A stretch of DNA of 15,357 nucleotides from Bacteroidales bacterium (GTDB lineage Bacteria; Bacteroidota; Bacteroidia; Bacteroidales; UBA932): NCBI GenBank assembly GCA_017548445.1, contig JAFYZZ010000009.1, forward strand, positions 1 to 15,357, in the 5' to 3' direction. Below the pieces are notes generated by a model. That model saw only the letters and a list, made by a program, of their open reading frames with translations. It did not search any database and had not been told where the DNA came from. Positions 8,858-15,189 of the stretch are shown piece by piece. Made by a program: the position numbers and the translations under genes. Every line of letters begins with the position of its first letter. The stretch's first letter is position 1.

Positions 8858-10579
8858 ATGAAAAAGATATTTATCGCTCTGTCCGTCGCCTGTGCAGCCA
8901 TCGCCTTCACGGGTTGCGAGAGCCTGCTCGATATCCCGGAGAAGGGCGTCACCTCCATTGACGACTTCTACCAGACCGATGCAGATGCACAGTCCGCCCT
9001 GGTCAACGTCTACTACAATGCCGGGCGCTTCCTTTCCAACACGATGGGTACTGAGGCCGGCTGGAACGAATGCCCGCTGATCAACCCGTTCGAGTACGCA
9101 TCCGACGACATGTTCTCCGCCGGTGAAAACAAGGCCGACGGTGTCGAAGGCAACCAGATCGCCGCTTTCTGGTATGACAATACCAACACGGTGATCGCCG
9201 GTTCCTACCACTGCTACTACATGATCATCAACACCTGCAACCAGCTGATCGACCACTTCGACGGCGAGCTCGCCAACTCCGCGATCAAGAAGCAGTGCCT
9301 GGCCGAGGCCCGTGTCATGCGTGCCTACATGCACCTGATGCTTGCGATGGGTTGGAACAACCCGCCGCTCGTGGACCACGTCCTCTCCGCTTCCGACCGT
9401 CCCGAGAATGTCGAGTCCCAGGCTGTCCTCCTCCAGTGGATCGCCGACGAGTGCGACAAGGCTTATGGCGACCTGAAGTCCCGCAAGGAAGTCGAGGCTG
9501 CTGCCGGCAACTCCAAGGATGGTGCTGTCCGCATCACCAAGGGCTTCTGCGACGCTGTCAAGGGTAAGGCTTTGATGTTCAAGGGCGAGTATGGCAATGC
9601 CCTGACCCCGCTCAAGCGCATCATCGACTCCAAGGAGTACGACCTGGTTCCTTCCGACAAGATGTCCAGCCTGTACCACAAGTCCGGTGACGGCAGCGTT
9701 GAGGCCGTGTTCGAACTCAACCTCGTCTACGACGCCAGCGTTGATGGTTTCTATCAGCGTACGCAGCCGAACTTCAAGATGCTCTGGGGCTGGCGTTCTT
9801 CCCGTATCACGCTTCCGAACGGTGAAGGTACCGAGCTCCCGGGCGAAGGCCCTTGGGGCTGGTGCAACCCTTCCAAGAAGTTTGTCGATACCATTCTCGA
9901 GAACGATGGTCCTAACTCCGCCCGCCGCAAGGCCTGGATCAAGAGCTACGACGAGATCCTCTATGAGATGCCGTACGCCAATGACGCCACTGTCGCTGAC
10001 AAGAAGAAGGATAAGAACCGCGGTATCTTCGATGCCTCCGGTATCTATGGCAACGTCGGTTACTTCATGTGGAAGCGCCTCTATCGCAACGAGGACCGTA
10101 CTCCGGACGCCAACGTCGAGTGGAACATGCTCGTGATGCGCTACGCCGAAGTCCTCCTGATGTATGCTGAGTGCTGCGCCCAGACCGGACAGCAGACCGC
10201 CGAGGGTCTCGCCGCCCTCAACAAGGTCCAGGAGCGTGCCCAGGCCAAGTACAAGAGTGCTTCCCTGACTCTGGCTGATGTCCAGAAGGAGAAATTCCTC
10301 GAGTGCTGGCTGGAAGGCAGCCGCTTCCCTGACCTCGTCCGCTGGGGTCTTGCCGAGAAGGAGCTTGCCGACAACGGCAAGTGGCTCCCGAACTACTGCG
10401 ACGCCATGTTCTCCAAGGGCGAGGCCGAGCACCGTGGCTACATCGACGAGAGCGACGCCGCCTGGTGTGTCTCCGCTCACCCGGGCATGGGCTTCAAGAA
10501 AGAGAAGCACAGCTACTTCCCGATCCCTTACGACGACAGACTCGTCAACCCGAACGTCAAGGACTGGAACGAGAAGTAA
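8858..10579 (+). CDS. SusD/RagB-family surface glycan-binding lipoprotein
   Basis: A 573-residue lipoprotein that forms the lid over the SusC barrel and captures glycan at the cell surface. A lipobox FTGC puts the lipidated cysteine at residue 20; the following ESLLD carries an early acidic residue, compatible with surface export in Bacteroidetes. The N-terminal half fits the SusD-like helical (TPR-type) fold. The C-terminal part contains the family signatures VMRYAEVLLMYAECC (about residues 427-441) and FLECWLEGSRFPDLVRWG (about 480-497). Length is typical. It begins 18 bp after susC and is followed about 40 bp later by a strong intrinsic terminator, so susC and susD form a two-gene operon. 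The sugar-binding residues cannot be assigned from sequence alone. Confidence 0.96.
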   Translation: MKKIFIALSVACAAIAFTGCESLLDIPEKGVTSIDDFYQTDADAQSALVNVYYNAGRFLSNTMGTEAGWNECPLINPFEYASDDMFSAGENKADGVEGNQIAAFWYDNTNTVIAGSYHCYYMIINTCNQLIDHFDGELANSAIKKQCLAEARVMRAYMHLMLAMGWNNPPLVDHVLSASDRPENVESQAVLLQWIADECDKAYGDLKSRKEVEAAAGNSKDGAVRITKGFCDAVKGKALMFKGEYGNALTPLKRIIDSKEYDLVPSDKMSSLYHKSGDGSVEAVFELNLVYDASVDGFYQRTQPNFKMLWGWRSSRITLPNGEGTELPGEGPWGWCNPSKKFVDTILENDGPNSARRKAWIKSYDEILYEMPYANDATVADKKKDKNRGIFDASGIYGNVGYFMWKRLYRNEDRTPDANVEWNMLVMRYAEVLLMYAECCAQTGQQTAEGLAALNKVQERAQAKYKSASLTLADVQKEKFLECWLEGSRFPDLVRWGLAEKELADNGKWLPNYCDAMFSKGEAEHRGYIDESDAAWCVSAHPGMGFKKEKHSYFPIPYDDRLVNPNVKDWNEK

Positions 10580-10620
10580 CCTCCGGTACAGCTGCCTGAC
10601 AGCTGATACTTAGATACTTT

Positions 10621-10656
10621 CGGGAGCCGCGTAACATCGCGGCTCCCGATTCGTTT
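10621..10656 (+). terminator. Intrinsic terminator of the susC/susD operon
   Basis: An 11-bp perfect GC-rich stem, CGGGAGCCGCG at 10621-10631 with CGCGGCTCCCG at 10638-10648, encloses a 6-nt loop (TAACAT). It is followed by ATTCG and a run of five T. Confidence 0.9.
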
Positions 10657-10788
10657 TTCCGGAACAATAATCATTCATCCGCTTTCAATATGCTTTCAGG
10701 TTACACGGTCCTGAGTATGAGGGAGAAGGGTGAAAGAAGATTGATTGTTAATGGTCCGGTATTGAAATTCTTATTGATAAATAGATTA

Positions 10789-10796
10789 TACTTTTG
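10789..10796 (+). promoter_or_regulatory. Promoter -7 box for the structured leader / GH43-like gene
   Basis: TACTTTTG is an exact match to TAnnTTTG. The nearest upstream TTG elements (10762-10764, 10774-10776) do not lie at ideal spacing, so it may need an activator. Transcription would start around 10803, just before the first arm of the structured RNA. Confidence 0.5.
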
Positions 10797-10802
10797 TATC
10801 GG

Positions 10803-10927
10803 ATAAAAATCTACGGACGGGGTGTACACCCGTGATCCCCCGCCGCTTATTCTAATACCGGGTGGTAGATTTTGGTTAATTGTATTGTGGGAAACGGGGT
10901 CCGCGTGATGCGTACCCCGTTTTGTTT
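10803..10927 (+). ncRNA. Candidate structured leader RNA / attenuator or small RNA
   Basis: A perfect 9-bp pair, AAAATCTAC at 10806-10814 with GTAGATTTT at 10865-10873, encloses a GC-rich core. The core offers competing foldings: CGGACGGGG at 10814-10822 with CCCCCGCCG at 10837-10845 (using the 10814 base of the outer stem and bulging A10817), ACGGG at 10817-10821 with CCCGT at 10829-10833, or CACCCG at 10827-10832 with CGGGTG at 10859-10864. It ends in a terminator-like hairpin 55 bp before the GH43-like start. The 7-mer ACGGGGT occurs both at 10817-10823 and in the 5' arm of that hairpin, so the upstream copy could pair with ACCCCGT at 10914-10920 and act as an antiterminator. I do not recognise a known riboswitch or small RNA family; a 6S-like or PUL-associated small RNA remains possible. 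Confidence 0.5.
10892..10927 (+). terminator. Terminator-like hairpin upstream of the GH43-like gene
   Basis: AAACGGGGT at 10892-10900 pairs with ACCCCGTTT at 10914-10922. An inner CGC/GCG stem closes a GTGAT loop, and the hairpin is followed by TGTTT. It can end the upstream structured transcript, or serve as a conditional terminator for the next gene. Confidence 0.7.
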
Positions 10928-10977
10928 AGCCAGGCAATTATCCTGTTTTAATTGGAACAAACCAACATAACCGCAAA

Positions 10978-12108
10978 ATGAATACTAAATTCTTTTCCAT
11001 TTGTCTGGCGGCGCTGCTCGTAAGCGTGGCGGCGAACGCCCAGATCCTTCCCGGTGAGCAGGCGCCGCCCGCAAACCCCGGCCAGAAAAACTTTGGCGGC
11101 ATGATCTCCGCCGCGCCCCGCGACACGACCGGAATGGCCGAGCGTATGCGCAGGATGCGCGAAGCGCAGAACCGCATCCGCGTCGTCCCCTTCGAGGAAC
11201 TCTCGATGAGCGATCCGTACATCCTTGCGGATGACGCCACGAAGACCTATTATCTGACCAGCTCCGGCGGCCGGATGTACAAGAGCAAGGACCTCAAGAT
11301 GTGGGAAGGCCCCTACAACATCATCGACATCAAGGGCCTCTGGCTCGAGAAGGCGGGCTTCGCCGCCGCGGCCGAGATCCACAAGATCGGGGATTACTAT
11401 TACTATGCAGGTACGTGGAGCGACCACTCCGACCTCATCCAGCAGGTCCCGCGCCGCTACAACGTGCCCCACAACCAGACCTATCTCCTCCGTTCCGACA
11501 AGCCGGAAGGACCCTATACCTCTTTCGCCGTCACTCCGGGCTACGACTATCAGCCGCGCGAGTGGGACTGCATCGACGGTACGCTCTATGAGGAGAACGG
11601 CAAGATCTATATGATCTTCGTCCACGAATGGACGCAGATCATCGACGGTACGATGGACTACATCGAGCTGTCCTCCGACCTGAGCCGCACCGTCTCCGAG
11701 TGGCCCGTGACGATGTTCCGCGCCTCCGAGGCGCCGTCCTGCGGCGAGATGAACGGCCTCGGCGAGGCCACCTTCGGGCTCAAGATGCCCGGTTGGGTGA
11801 CCGACGGCCCGCAGATGTTCCGCACGCAGACCGGCAAGCTCGGTATGCTCTGGAGCACCTGGGGCAAGGAGCGCTACCTCCAGGAGGTCTGCTACTCCGA
11901 GTCCGGCACCATCGCCGGCCCGTGGATCCAGGAGCCCGAACCGTTCCTGGCCAACAACTCCGGCCACGGCATGCTCTTCCGCACCTTCGAGGGCAAGCTC
12001 CTCTATGTGGTGCACCACGTCGAGAACGACGGCCCCCGCAAGCCGCAGTTCTGGGAGGTGGACGACAGCGGCGACAAGCTCGTCCTCCTCAAGCGCTGGT
12101 ATCCTTAA
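10978..12108 (+). CDS. Secreted GH43-like five-bladed propeller glycoside hydrolase
   Basis: A 376-residue exported protein with a signal peptide cleaved after ANA (residue 21). Residues 22-70 are a low-complexity, Pro- and Arg-containing linker. The propeller starts at MSDPYIL, whose D79 matches the GH43 catalytic base; CIDGTLYEENGKIYMIF has D200 at the position of the pKa-modulating Asp. Where GH43 enzymes usually have the general acid in an EGP motif, this protein reads VTDGPQMF, with D276. GPW (314-316) and NSGHGMLF (327-334, H330) match the C-terminal blade seen in Bacteroidetes GH43 proteins that share the TDGP form. Expected role: hydrolysis of arabinofuranosyl or related linkages in the periplasm or at the surface, supporting the PUL. 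Activity is uncertain because of the altered acid motif. The start is the first ATG of the frame, after an AT-rich leader. It probably belongs to the same regulon as susC/susD but has its own promoter region and terminator. Confidence 0.85.
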   Translation: MNTKFFSICLAALLVSVAANAQILPGEQAPPANPGQKNFGGMISAAPRDTTGMAERMRRMREAQNRIRVVPFEELSMSDPYILADDATKTYYLTSSGGRMYKSKDLKMWEGPYNIIDIKGLWLEKAGFAAAAEIHKIGDYYYYAGTWSDHSDLIQQVPRRYNVPHNQTYLLRSDKPEGPYTSFAVTPGYDYQPREWDCIDGTLYEENGKIYMIFVHEWTQIIDGTMDYIELSSDLSRTVSEWPVTMFRASEAPSCGEMNGLGEATFGLKMPGWVTDGPQMFRTQTGKLGMLWSTWGKERYLQEVCYSESGTIAGPWIQEPEPFLANNSGHGMLFRTFEGKLLYVVHHVENDGPRKPQFWEVDDSGDKLVLLKRWYP

Positions 12109-12127
12109 TCGTTTCTGAAGCGTTTTC

Positions 12128-12164
12128 AAAAAGCATTTCCGCCGTTTGCGGGGATGCTTTTTTT
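12128..12164 (+). terminator. Intrinsic terminator after the GH43-like gene
   Basis: AAAAAGCAT at 12128-12136 pairs with ATGCTTTTT at 12154-12162. The stem continues through TTCCGC/GCGGGG (two G-T pairs) to a CGTTT loop at 12143-12147 and ends in a seven-T run. It lies 19 bp after the stop codon. Confidence 0.9.
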
Positions 12165-12175
12165 GCTTATATTTG
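12145..12175 (+). promoter_or_regulatory. Promoter of the aminotransferase gene, overlapping the upstream terminator
   Basis: TTTG at 12145-12148 and TATATTTG at 12168-12175 are separated by exactly 19 bp, an ideal Bacteroidetes promoter. The start site would fall near 12182, leaving a leader of only about 13 nt. The -33 element lies in the loop and first base pair of the preceding terminator hairpin. Confidence 0.8.
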
Positions 12176-12194
12176 CCCAGATTTGAAAAAGATT

Positions 12195-13388
12195 ATGGAG
12201 ATCTCCCAGAGAGCGCAGAACATGCCTTCTTCCCCGATCCGGAAGCTGGCTCCGTACGCCGACGCCGCCAAGCGCAACGGCGTGCACGTCTATCACCTCA
12301 ATATCGGCCAGCCCGACATCAAGACGCCCCAGTGTGGTCTGGACGCCCTCAAGGCCATCGACCGCAGCATCCTGGAGTACAGCCCGTCCGACGGCTACCT
12401 GGCCCTGCGCACCAAGATGGTCCAGTATTATGCCGAATACGGCATCTACCTGTCGCCGGAGGAGATCATCGTCACGACGGGCGGCTCCGAGGCCGTACTG
12501 TTCGCGTTCCTGGCCTGCCTCGGGCCGGGCGATGAAGTGATCGTGACCGACCCGTTCTACGCCAATTACATGGCGTTCGCCATTTCGGTGGGCGCCGTGA
12601 TCAAGAGCGTCAAGACGCGCATCGAGGACGGTTTCCGCCTGCCTTCGGTCGAGGCGTTCGAGGAGCAGATCACCCCGCGCACCAAGGCCATCCTCATCTG
12701 CAACCCCAACAACCCCACGGGCTACCTCTACACCCGCAAGGAGATGCAGCGGCTGCGCGACATCGTCAAGAAACACAACCTCTTCCTGTTCAGCGATGAG
12801 GTTTACCGTGAATTCATCTACACCGGGATGCCGTATATCTCCGCCTTCCATATGGAGGGGATCGAGGAGAACGTCGTCCTGTTCGACTCCGTGTCCAAGC
12901 GCTATTCGGAGTGCGGCATCCGCATCGGCTGCCTCTGTACCAAGAACCGCGCGGTCCGCGACGCGGTGATGAAGTTCTGCCAGGCGCGCCTGTCCCCGCC
13001 ACTGCTGGGACAGATCGTGGCCGAGGCCTCCCTGGACGTGCAGAAGGAATACCTGCGCGGCGTCTATGAGGAGTATCTGGAGCGGCGCAATTTCCTGATC
13101 GACGGGCTCAACAAGATCCCGGGCGTTTATTCGCCGATCCCGATGGGCGCCTTCTACACGATGGCCAAGCTCCCGGTGGACGACGCCGAGAAATTCTGCA
13201 TCTGGTGCCTGCGCGACTTCCAGTACGAAGGCTCCACGGTGATGATGGCGCCCGGCGCCGGCTTCTACACGGAGCCGGGGGAGGGCCGCCAGGAGGTGCG
13301 TATCGCCTATGTCCTTTGCAAAGAAGACCTTGCCCGGGCCCTCGTTGTGCTGCAGAAGGCACTCGAGGCCTATCCGGGCCGCCAATAG
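12195..13388 (+). CDS. Class I/II PLP-dependent aminotransferase (aspartate aminotransferase-like)
   Basis: A 397-residue cytosolic fold-type I aminotransferase that transfers amino groups between an amino acid (probably aspartate or an aromatic or related substrate) and 2-oxoglutarate. Visible family residues are the TTGGSEA loop (94-100) for PLP phosphate, CNPNNPTG (169-176, N173), FSDEVY (199-204; D201 pairs with the pyridine nitrogen, Y204 with O3'), the Schiff-base lysine K235 in DSVSKRYSECGIRIG, phosphate-binding R243, and R369 in VRIAY for the substrate carboxylate. Length is normal. The frame is open upstream to 11628 inside the previous gene, but the ATG at 12195 is chosen because it begins the homologous N-terminus (MEISQRAQNMPSSPIRKL) and lies just after an ideal promoter. 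It is monocistronic and not obviously part of the PUL. The exact substrate cannot be assigned. Confidence 0.93.
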   Translation: MEISQRAQNMPSSPIRKLAPYADAAKRNGVHVYHLNIGQPDIKTPQCGLDALKAIDRSILEYSPSDGYLALRTKMVQYYAEYGIYLSPEEIIVTTGGSEAVLFAFLACLGPGDEVIVTDPFYANYMAFAISVGAVIKSVKTRIEDGFRLPSVEAFEEQITPRTKAILICNPNNPTGYLYTRKEMQRLRDIVKKHNLFLFSDEVYREFIYTGMPYISAFHMEGIEENVVLFDSVSKRYSECGIRIGCLCTKNRAVRDAVMKFCQARLSPPLLGQIVAEASLDVQKEYLRGVYEEYLERRNFLIDGLNKIPGVYSPIPMGAFYTMAKLPVDDAEKFCIWCLRDFQYEGSTVMMAPGAGFYTEPGEGRQEVRIAYVLCKEDLARALVVLQKALEAYPGRQ

Positions 13389-13450
13389 CCGCCCTTCCGG
13401 GCGACGGAACGGAGTTGCATACCCCGCAACTCGTGGTTAGGTAGTAGTGC

Positions 13451-13488
13451 AGCGCGGGCCCACCCTTCCAGGGCCCGCGCTTTATTTT
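13451..13488 (+). terminator. Intrinsic terminator after the aminotransferase
   Basis: An 11-bp perfect GC-rich stem, AGCGCGGGCCC at 13451-13461 with GGGCCCGCGCT at 13471-13481, has a 9-nt loop and is followed by TTATTTT. Two smaller hairpins precede it: CGCCC-TTCC-GGGCG at 13390-13403 and GAGTTGC-N7-GCAACTC at 13412-13432. Confidence 0.85.
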
Positions 13489-13490
13489 CC

Positions 13491-13569
13491 GTCCACAAAA
13501 ACGCCCCATTTCGTGGACAAATCCCATTTTTACTCCCACTTATCCACAAATACAGCCTTTTTTGTGGAT
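13491..13569 (-). repeat. Left two-palindrome unit (inverted relative to the right unit)
   Basis: Palindrome 1 (13491-13518) pairs GTCCAC and AAA with TTT and GTGGAC around one A-C mismatch. Palindrome 2 (13542-13569) is a perfect 9-bp stem, ATCCACAAA with TTTGTGGAT, with a 10-nt loop. The 23-bp spacer (13519-13541), read on the minus strand, contains GGGAGTAAAAATGGG. The unit is assigned to the minus strand because its reverse complement aligns with the right unit. Confidence 0.9.
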
Positions 13570-13589
13570 TCGTCCGTTTTTTCTCTGCC

Positions 13590-13618
13590 AGGGTTTTTTC
13601 TTCCGCAGAAAAAACCCT
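13590..13618. repeat. Perfect 12-bp hairpin upstream of the small gene
   Basis: AGGGTTTTTTCT at 13590-13601 pairs perfectly with AGAAAAAACCCT at 13607-13618 around a 5-nt TCCGC loop. No T-tract follows on either strand, so it is not a standard terminator. It overlaps a weak -7-like box (TATCCTTG at 13618-13625). Confidence 0.8.
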
Positions 13619-13625
13619 ATCCTTG
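13618..13625 (+). promoter_or_regulatory. Weak candidate -7 box for the cassette operon
   Basis: TATCCTTG matches TAnnTTTG with one mismatch and lies 41 bp before the first start codon. Its first base is the last base of the perfect hairpin at 13590-13618, so folding or protein binding there could affect expression. No good -33 element is visible. Confidence 0.3.
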
Positions 13626-13666
13626 TATCCGGAGTGATGCCTAATGTAAACTAAAAAACTTTAAAG

Positions 13667-14239
13667 ATGGAATCTTTCAACACTTCGCTTTCCGGCGCCC
13701 CCTCCAGGGAAGCCCGGATCCAAGCAGTCCTGAGCGAGCAGCGTGCCCTTGCGCACGACGCCCTGGACGATCTGATGCACGAAGCATTTCTCGAAATCGG
13801 CGTCATTCTCTCTTCGCAGACCGACAACCCCGGCGCTCCGAACACCTTGCCGGACAAGCCGGTCAGCGGCCTGTCCACCAAGACCCTCCAGCTGATCCGC
13901 CAGCACCACGACACCGGCGACCTCGCGGAATGGCTCTCGGCGGATGCCGGCGGCAACAAAAGCATCATCATCTCACAATTCCTAAACCTCAGTGCCCTGC
14001 AGATGCAGGAACTCCGGGCCCGTTTCCCGCGCGCGTTTATGAAATGGGAGGAAGGCGAAGACGCCGCCCTCCTTTCCGCCTACCAGGAAGAGACCGCGCA
14101 GGGCCGGAAGGCCAACTTCAACCGGCTGGCCGAACGCTTTGGGCGCAACGCCAACGCCCTGCGCCTCCGGCTGGAGCATCTGGGCATCGACCTCGGCGAC
14201 GAGGCCGGAGTTTCACGCAGAAGCGGCAGGATACGATGA
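13667..14239 (+). CDS. Small protein with Myb/SANT-like C-terminal domain, partner of the HUH nuclease
   Basis: A 190-residue protein of unknown function. The N-terminal part (about 10-50) is predicted helical, the middle (50-70) is Pro/Gly-rich, and residues 72-122 appear helical. The C-terminus (about 126-173) reads like a small tri-helical Myb/SANT-type DNA-binding domain: KWEEGEDAALLSAY, then NFNRLAERFGR, then NALRLRLEHLGI, in the order W-x-x-x-E-D, helix, gR-x-x-x-A-L-x-x-R-L. Its TGA stop overlaps the ATG of the next gene (ATGA at 14236-14239), so the two products are translationally coupled and probably act together. It starts about 98 bp after the left palindrome unit. A plausible role is recognition of the palindromes or control of the nuclease; this is inference. 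I do not recognise a named family for the full length. Confidence 0.8.
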   Translation: MESFNTSLSGAPSREARIQAVLSEQRALAHDALDDLMHEAFLEIGVILSSQTDNPGAPNTLPDKPVSGLSTKTLQLIRQHHDTGDLAEWLSADAGGNKSIIISQFLNLSALQMQELRARFPRAFMKWEEGEDAALLSAYQEETAQGRKANFNRLAERFGRNANALRLRLEHLGIDLGDEAGVSRRSGRIR

Positions 14240-15189
14240 GACCGGATCCTGTCTGCGAGACCGCCTTTTCCCGAGGCGGTCCTTTCTGGCATCTCTATAC
14301 GAACGGAGAACAGATGGAGATAATCTTCACGGGGCCCTCCGATTTCATATTCGGAATCACTTTGCTCGGTTGCTGCGCTGCCGAGTTTCCCCGTTGCCGG
14401 ATCTTGACCTTTTCGTTGATGAGTAATCATATCCATATCATCCTGGCGGGGCCCTACGAAGATGTGGTAGCCTTATTTGGGCTTTTTAAAAGTCGCCTGG
14501 GATTCTATCTGGCGCGGCGGGGACGATGCTGCAGGATGGAGCGGTTCGTGGCGGAGACTTTCCAGATTCCGGATCTGCGTGCTTTGCGCAGCGAAATCAT
14601 CTATGTGCACCGGAATGGCTATCTGGTCCATCCGGACTGCACGCCCTTTTCGTATTGGTGGAGCGCCGGCGTGTATTTCTTCAACCCTGTTGCGAAAATG
14701 CTCCCGTCCCGTGCTTTTTCGGATTTAGCCATCCAAAAGCAGCGGGCTATCTGCCACTGCCGTACGGTTTCGCTCCCGCCGGGTTACCGTGTCGTGGAAA
14801 ACTTCTCGCCGGACGGGGAGACCCCTCCGGAGCCTTTGCTGCTGCCCTCCAGCTTTTGCGCCATCAGCGAAGCGGAAAGCTATTTCTGGGATGCGCACCA
14901 ATACTTCCGGGAACTGACCCGGGACCACGAAGCTTATGGTGAAATCGCCCGACGGCTCGGGGACCGCATTTTCCTGACCGATGACGAACTCTTCGGGGCA
15001 GTCTGCTCCTTTTGCGCCCGGGAATACGGGCTACCGCAGCCGGGCCTGCTCTCGGGGGACCAAAAGGTGGTGGTCGCCCGCAGGATGCGCTTCGACTACA
15101 ACGCCTCGCCCAAGCAGATCCAACGAATCCTGAAGCTTTCTTCCGCCGTCGTTAACACCCTTTTTCCTCGTCCTTCGTCCACGAATTAG
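14236..15189 (+). CDS. HUH (Y1, IS200/REP-associated type) transposase-like nuclease with C-terminal HTH-like region
   Basis: A 317-residue protein. The N-terminal half fits the Y1 transposase fold: FWHLYTNGEQMEIIF (17-31), then the metal-binding HUH motif in SNHIHIIL with H65 and H67, then IIYVHRNGYLVHPD with the likely catalytic tyrosine Y123, followed by FSYWWSAGVYFF, the counterpart of the YxWSSxxxY stretch of RAYT proteins. The HUH-to-Tyr distance of about 56 residues suits the family. The C-terminal part (about 212-310) is extra compared with minimal IS200 TnpA; LLSGDQKVVVARRMRFDYNA and SPKQIQRILKLSS look like a helix-turn-helix region. Expected chemistry: single-strand DNA cleavage and joining at hairpins through a 5'-phosphotyrosine. 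The start ATG at 14236 is chosen for its ATGA overlap with the preceding gene; the upstream extension of the frame is a shadow of that gene. The TAG stop lies inside the loop of a palindrome of the right unit. Base use is less GC-biased than in the PUL genes. Confidence 0.82.
   Translation: MRPDPVCETAFSRGGPFWHLYTNGEQMEIIFTGPSDFIFGITLLGCCAAEFPRCRILTFSLMSNHIHIILAGPYEDVVALFGLFKSRLGFYLARRGRCCRMERFVAETFQIPDLRALRSEIIYVHRNGYLVHPDCTPFSYWWSAGVYFFNPVAKMLPSRAFSDLAIQKQRAICHCRTVSLPPGYRVVENFSPDGETPPEPLLLPSSFCAISEAESYFWDAHQYFRELTRDHEAYGEIARRLGDRIFLTDDELFGAVCSFCAREYGLPQPGLLSGDQKVVVARRMRFDYNASPKQIQRILKLSSAVVNTLFPRPSSTN

Larger units (their letters stand above)
10580..10977. other. Intergenic region between susD and the GH43-like gene
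   Basis: This 398-bp gap contains, in order, the susD terminator, about 100 bp with nothing recognisable except AATCATTCATCC at 10669-10680 (close to AATCATTCAATC at 5523-5534 in the divergent promoter region), a promoter-like -7 box at 10789-10796, a structured RNA candidate, and a short AT-rich start region for the next gene. No convincing small ORF is seen. Confidence 0.7.

Noticed and set aside
5780..10510. A 1576-codon open frame antisense to both susC and susD
   Set aside because: It is codon-aligned with both genes (their starts differ by a multiple of three) and exists because in-frame TTA, CTA and TCA codons are avoided. Its translation is repetitive, Val/Gly-rich and family-free. 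It reflects codon bias, not a gene.
10832..10855. A possible 7-residue GTG-start leader peptide in the structured RNA
   Set aside because: There is no ribosome-binding context, no biased residue run, and the sequence is fully used in RNA pairing; chance is the simpler explanation.
11619..11634. CGTCCA-CGAA-TGGACG inverted repeat resembling the cassette palindromes
   Set aside because: It lies inside the GH43-like coding sequence (VHEWT), has a shorter arm and loop and no partner palindrome at the expected spacing.
11628..12194. Upstream extension of the aminotransferase frame
   Set aside because: The extension overlaps the GH43-like gene, its terminator and the aminotransferase promoter; the family N-terminus begins at the ATG at 12195.
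13447..13644. A 65-codon open frame downstream of the aminotransferase
   Set aside because: It runs through the terminator, both palindromes of the left unit and the 12-bp hairpin, so the open frame is a by-product of repeats.
13930..14235. Upstream extension of the HUH nuclease frame
   Set aside because: The extension is an Arg/Pro-rich shadow of the small gene; the ATGA junction at 14236 is the natural start.
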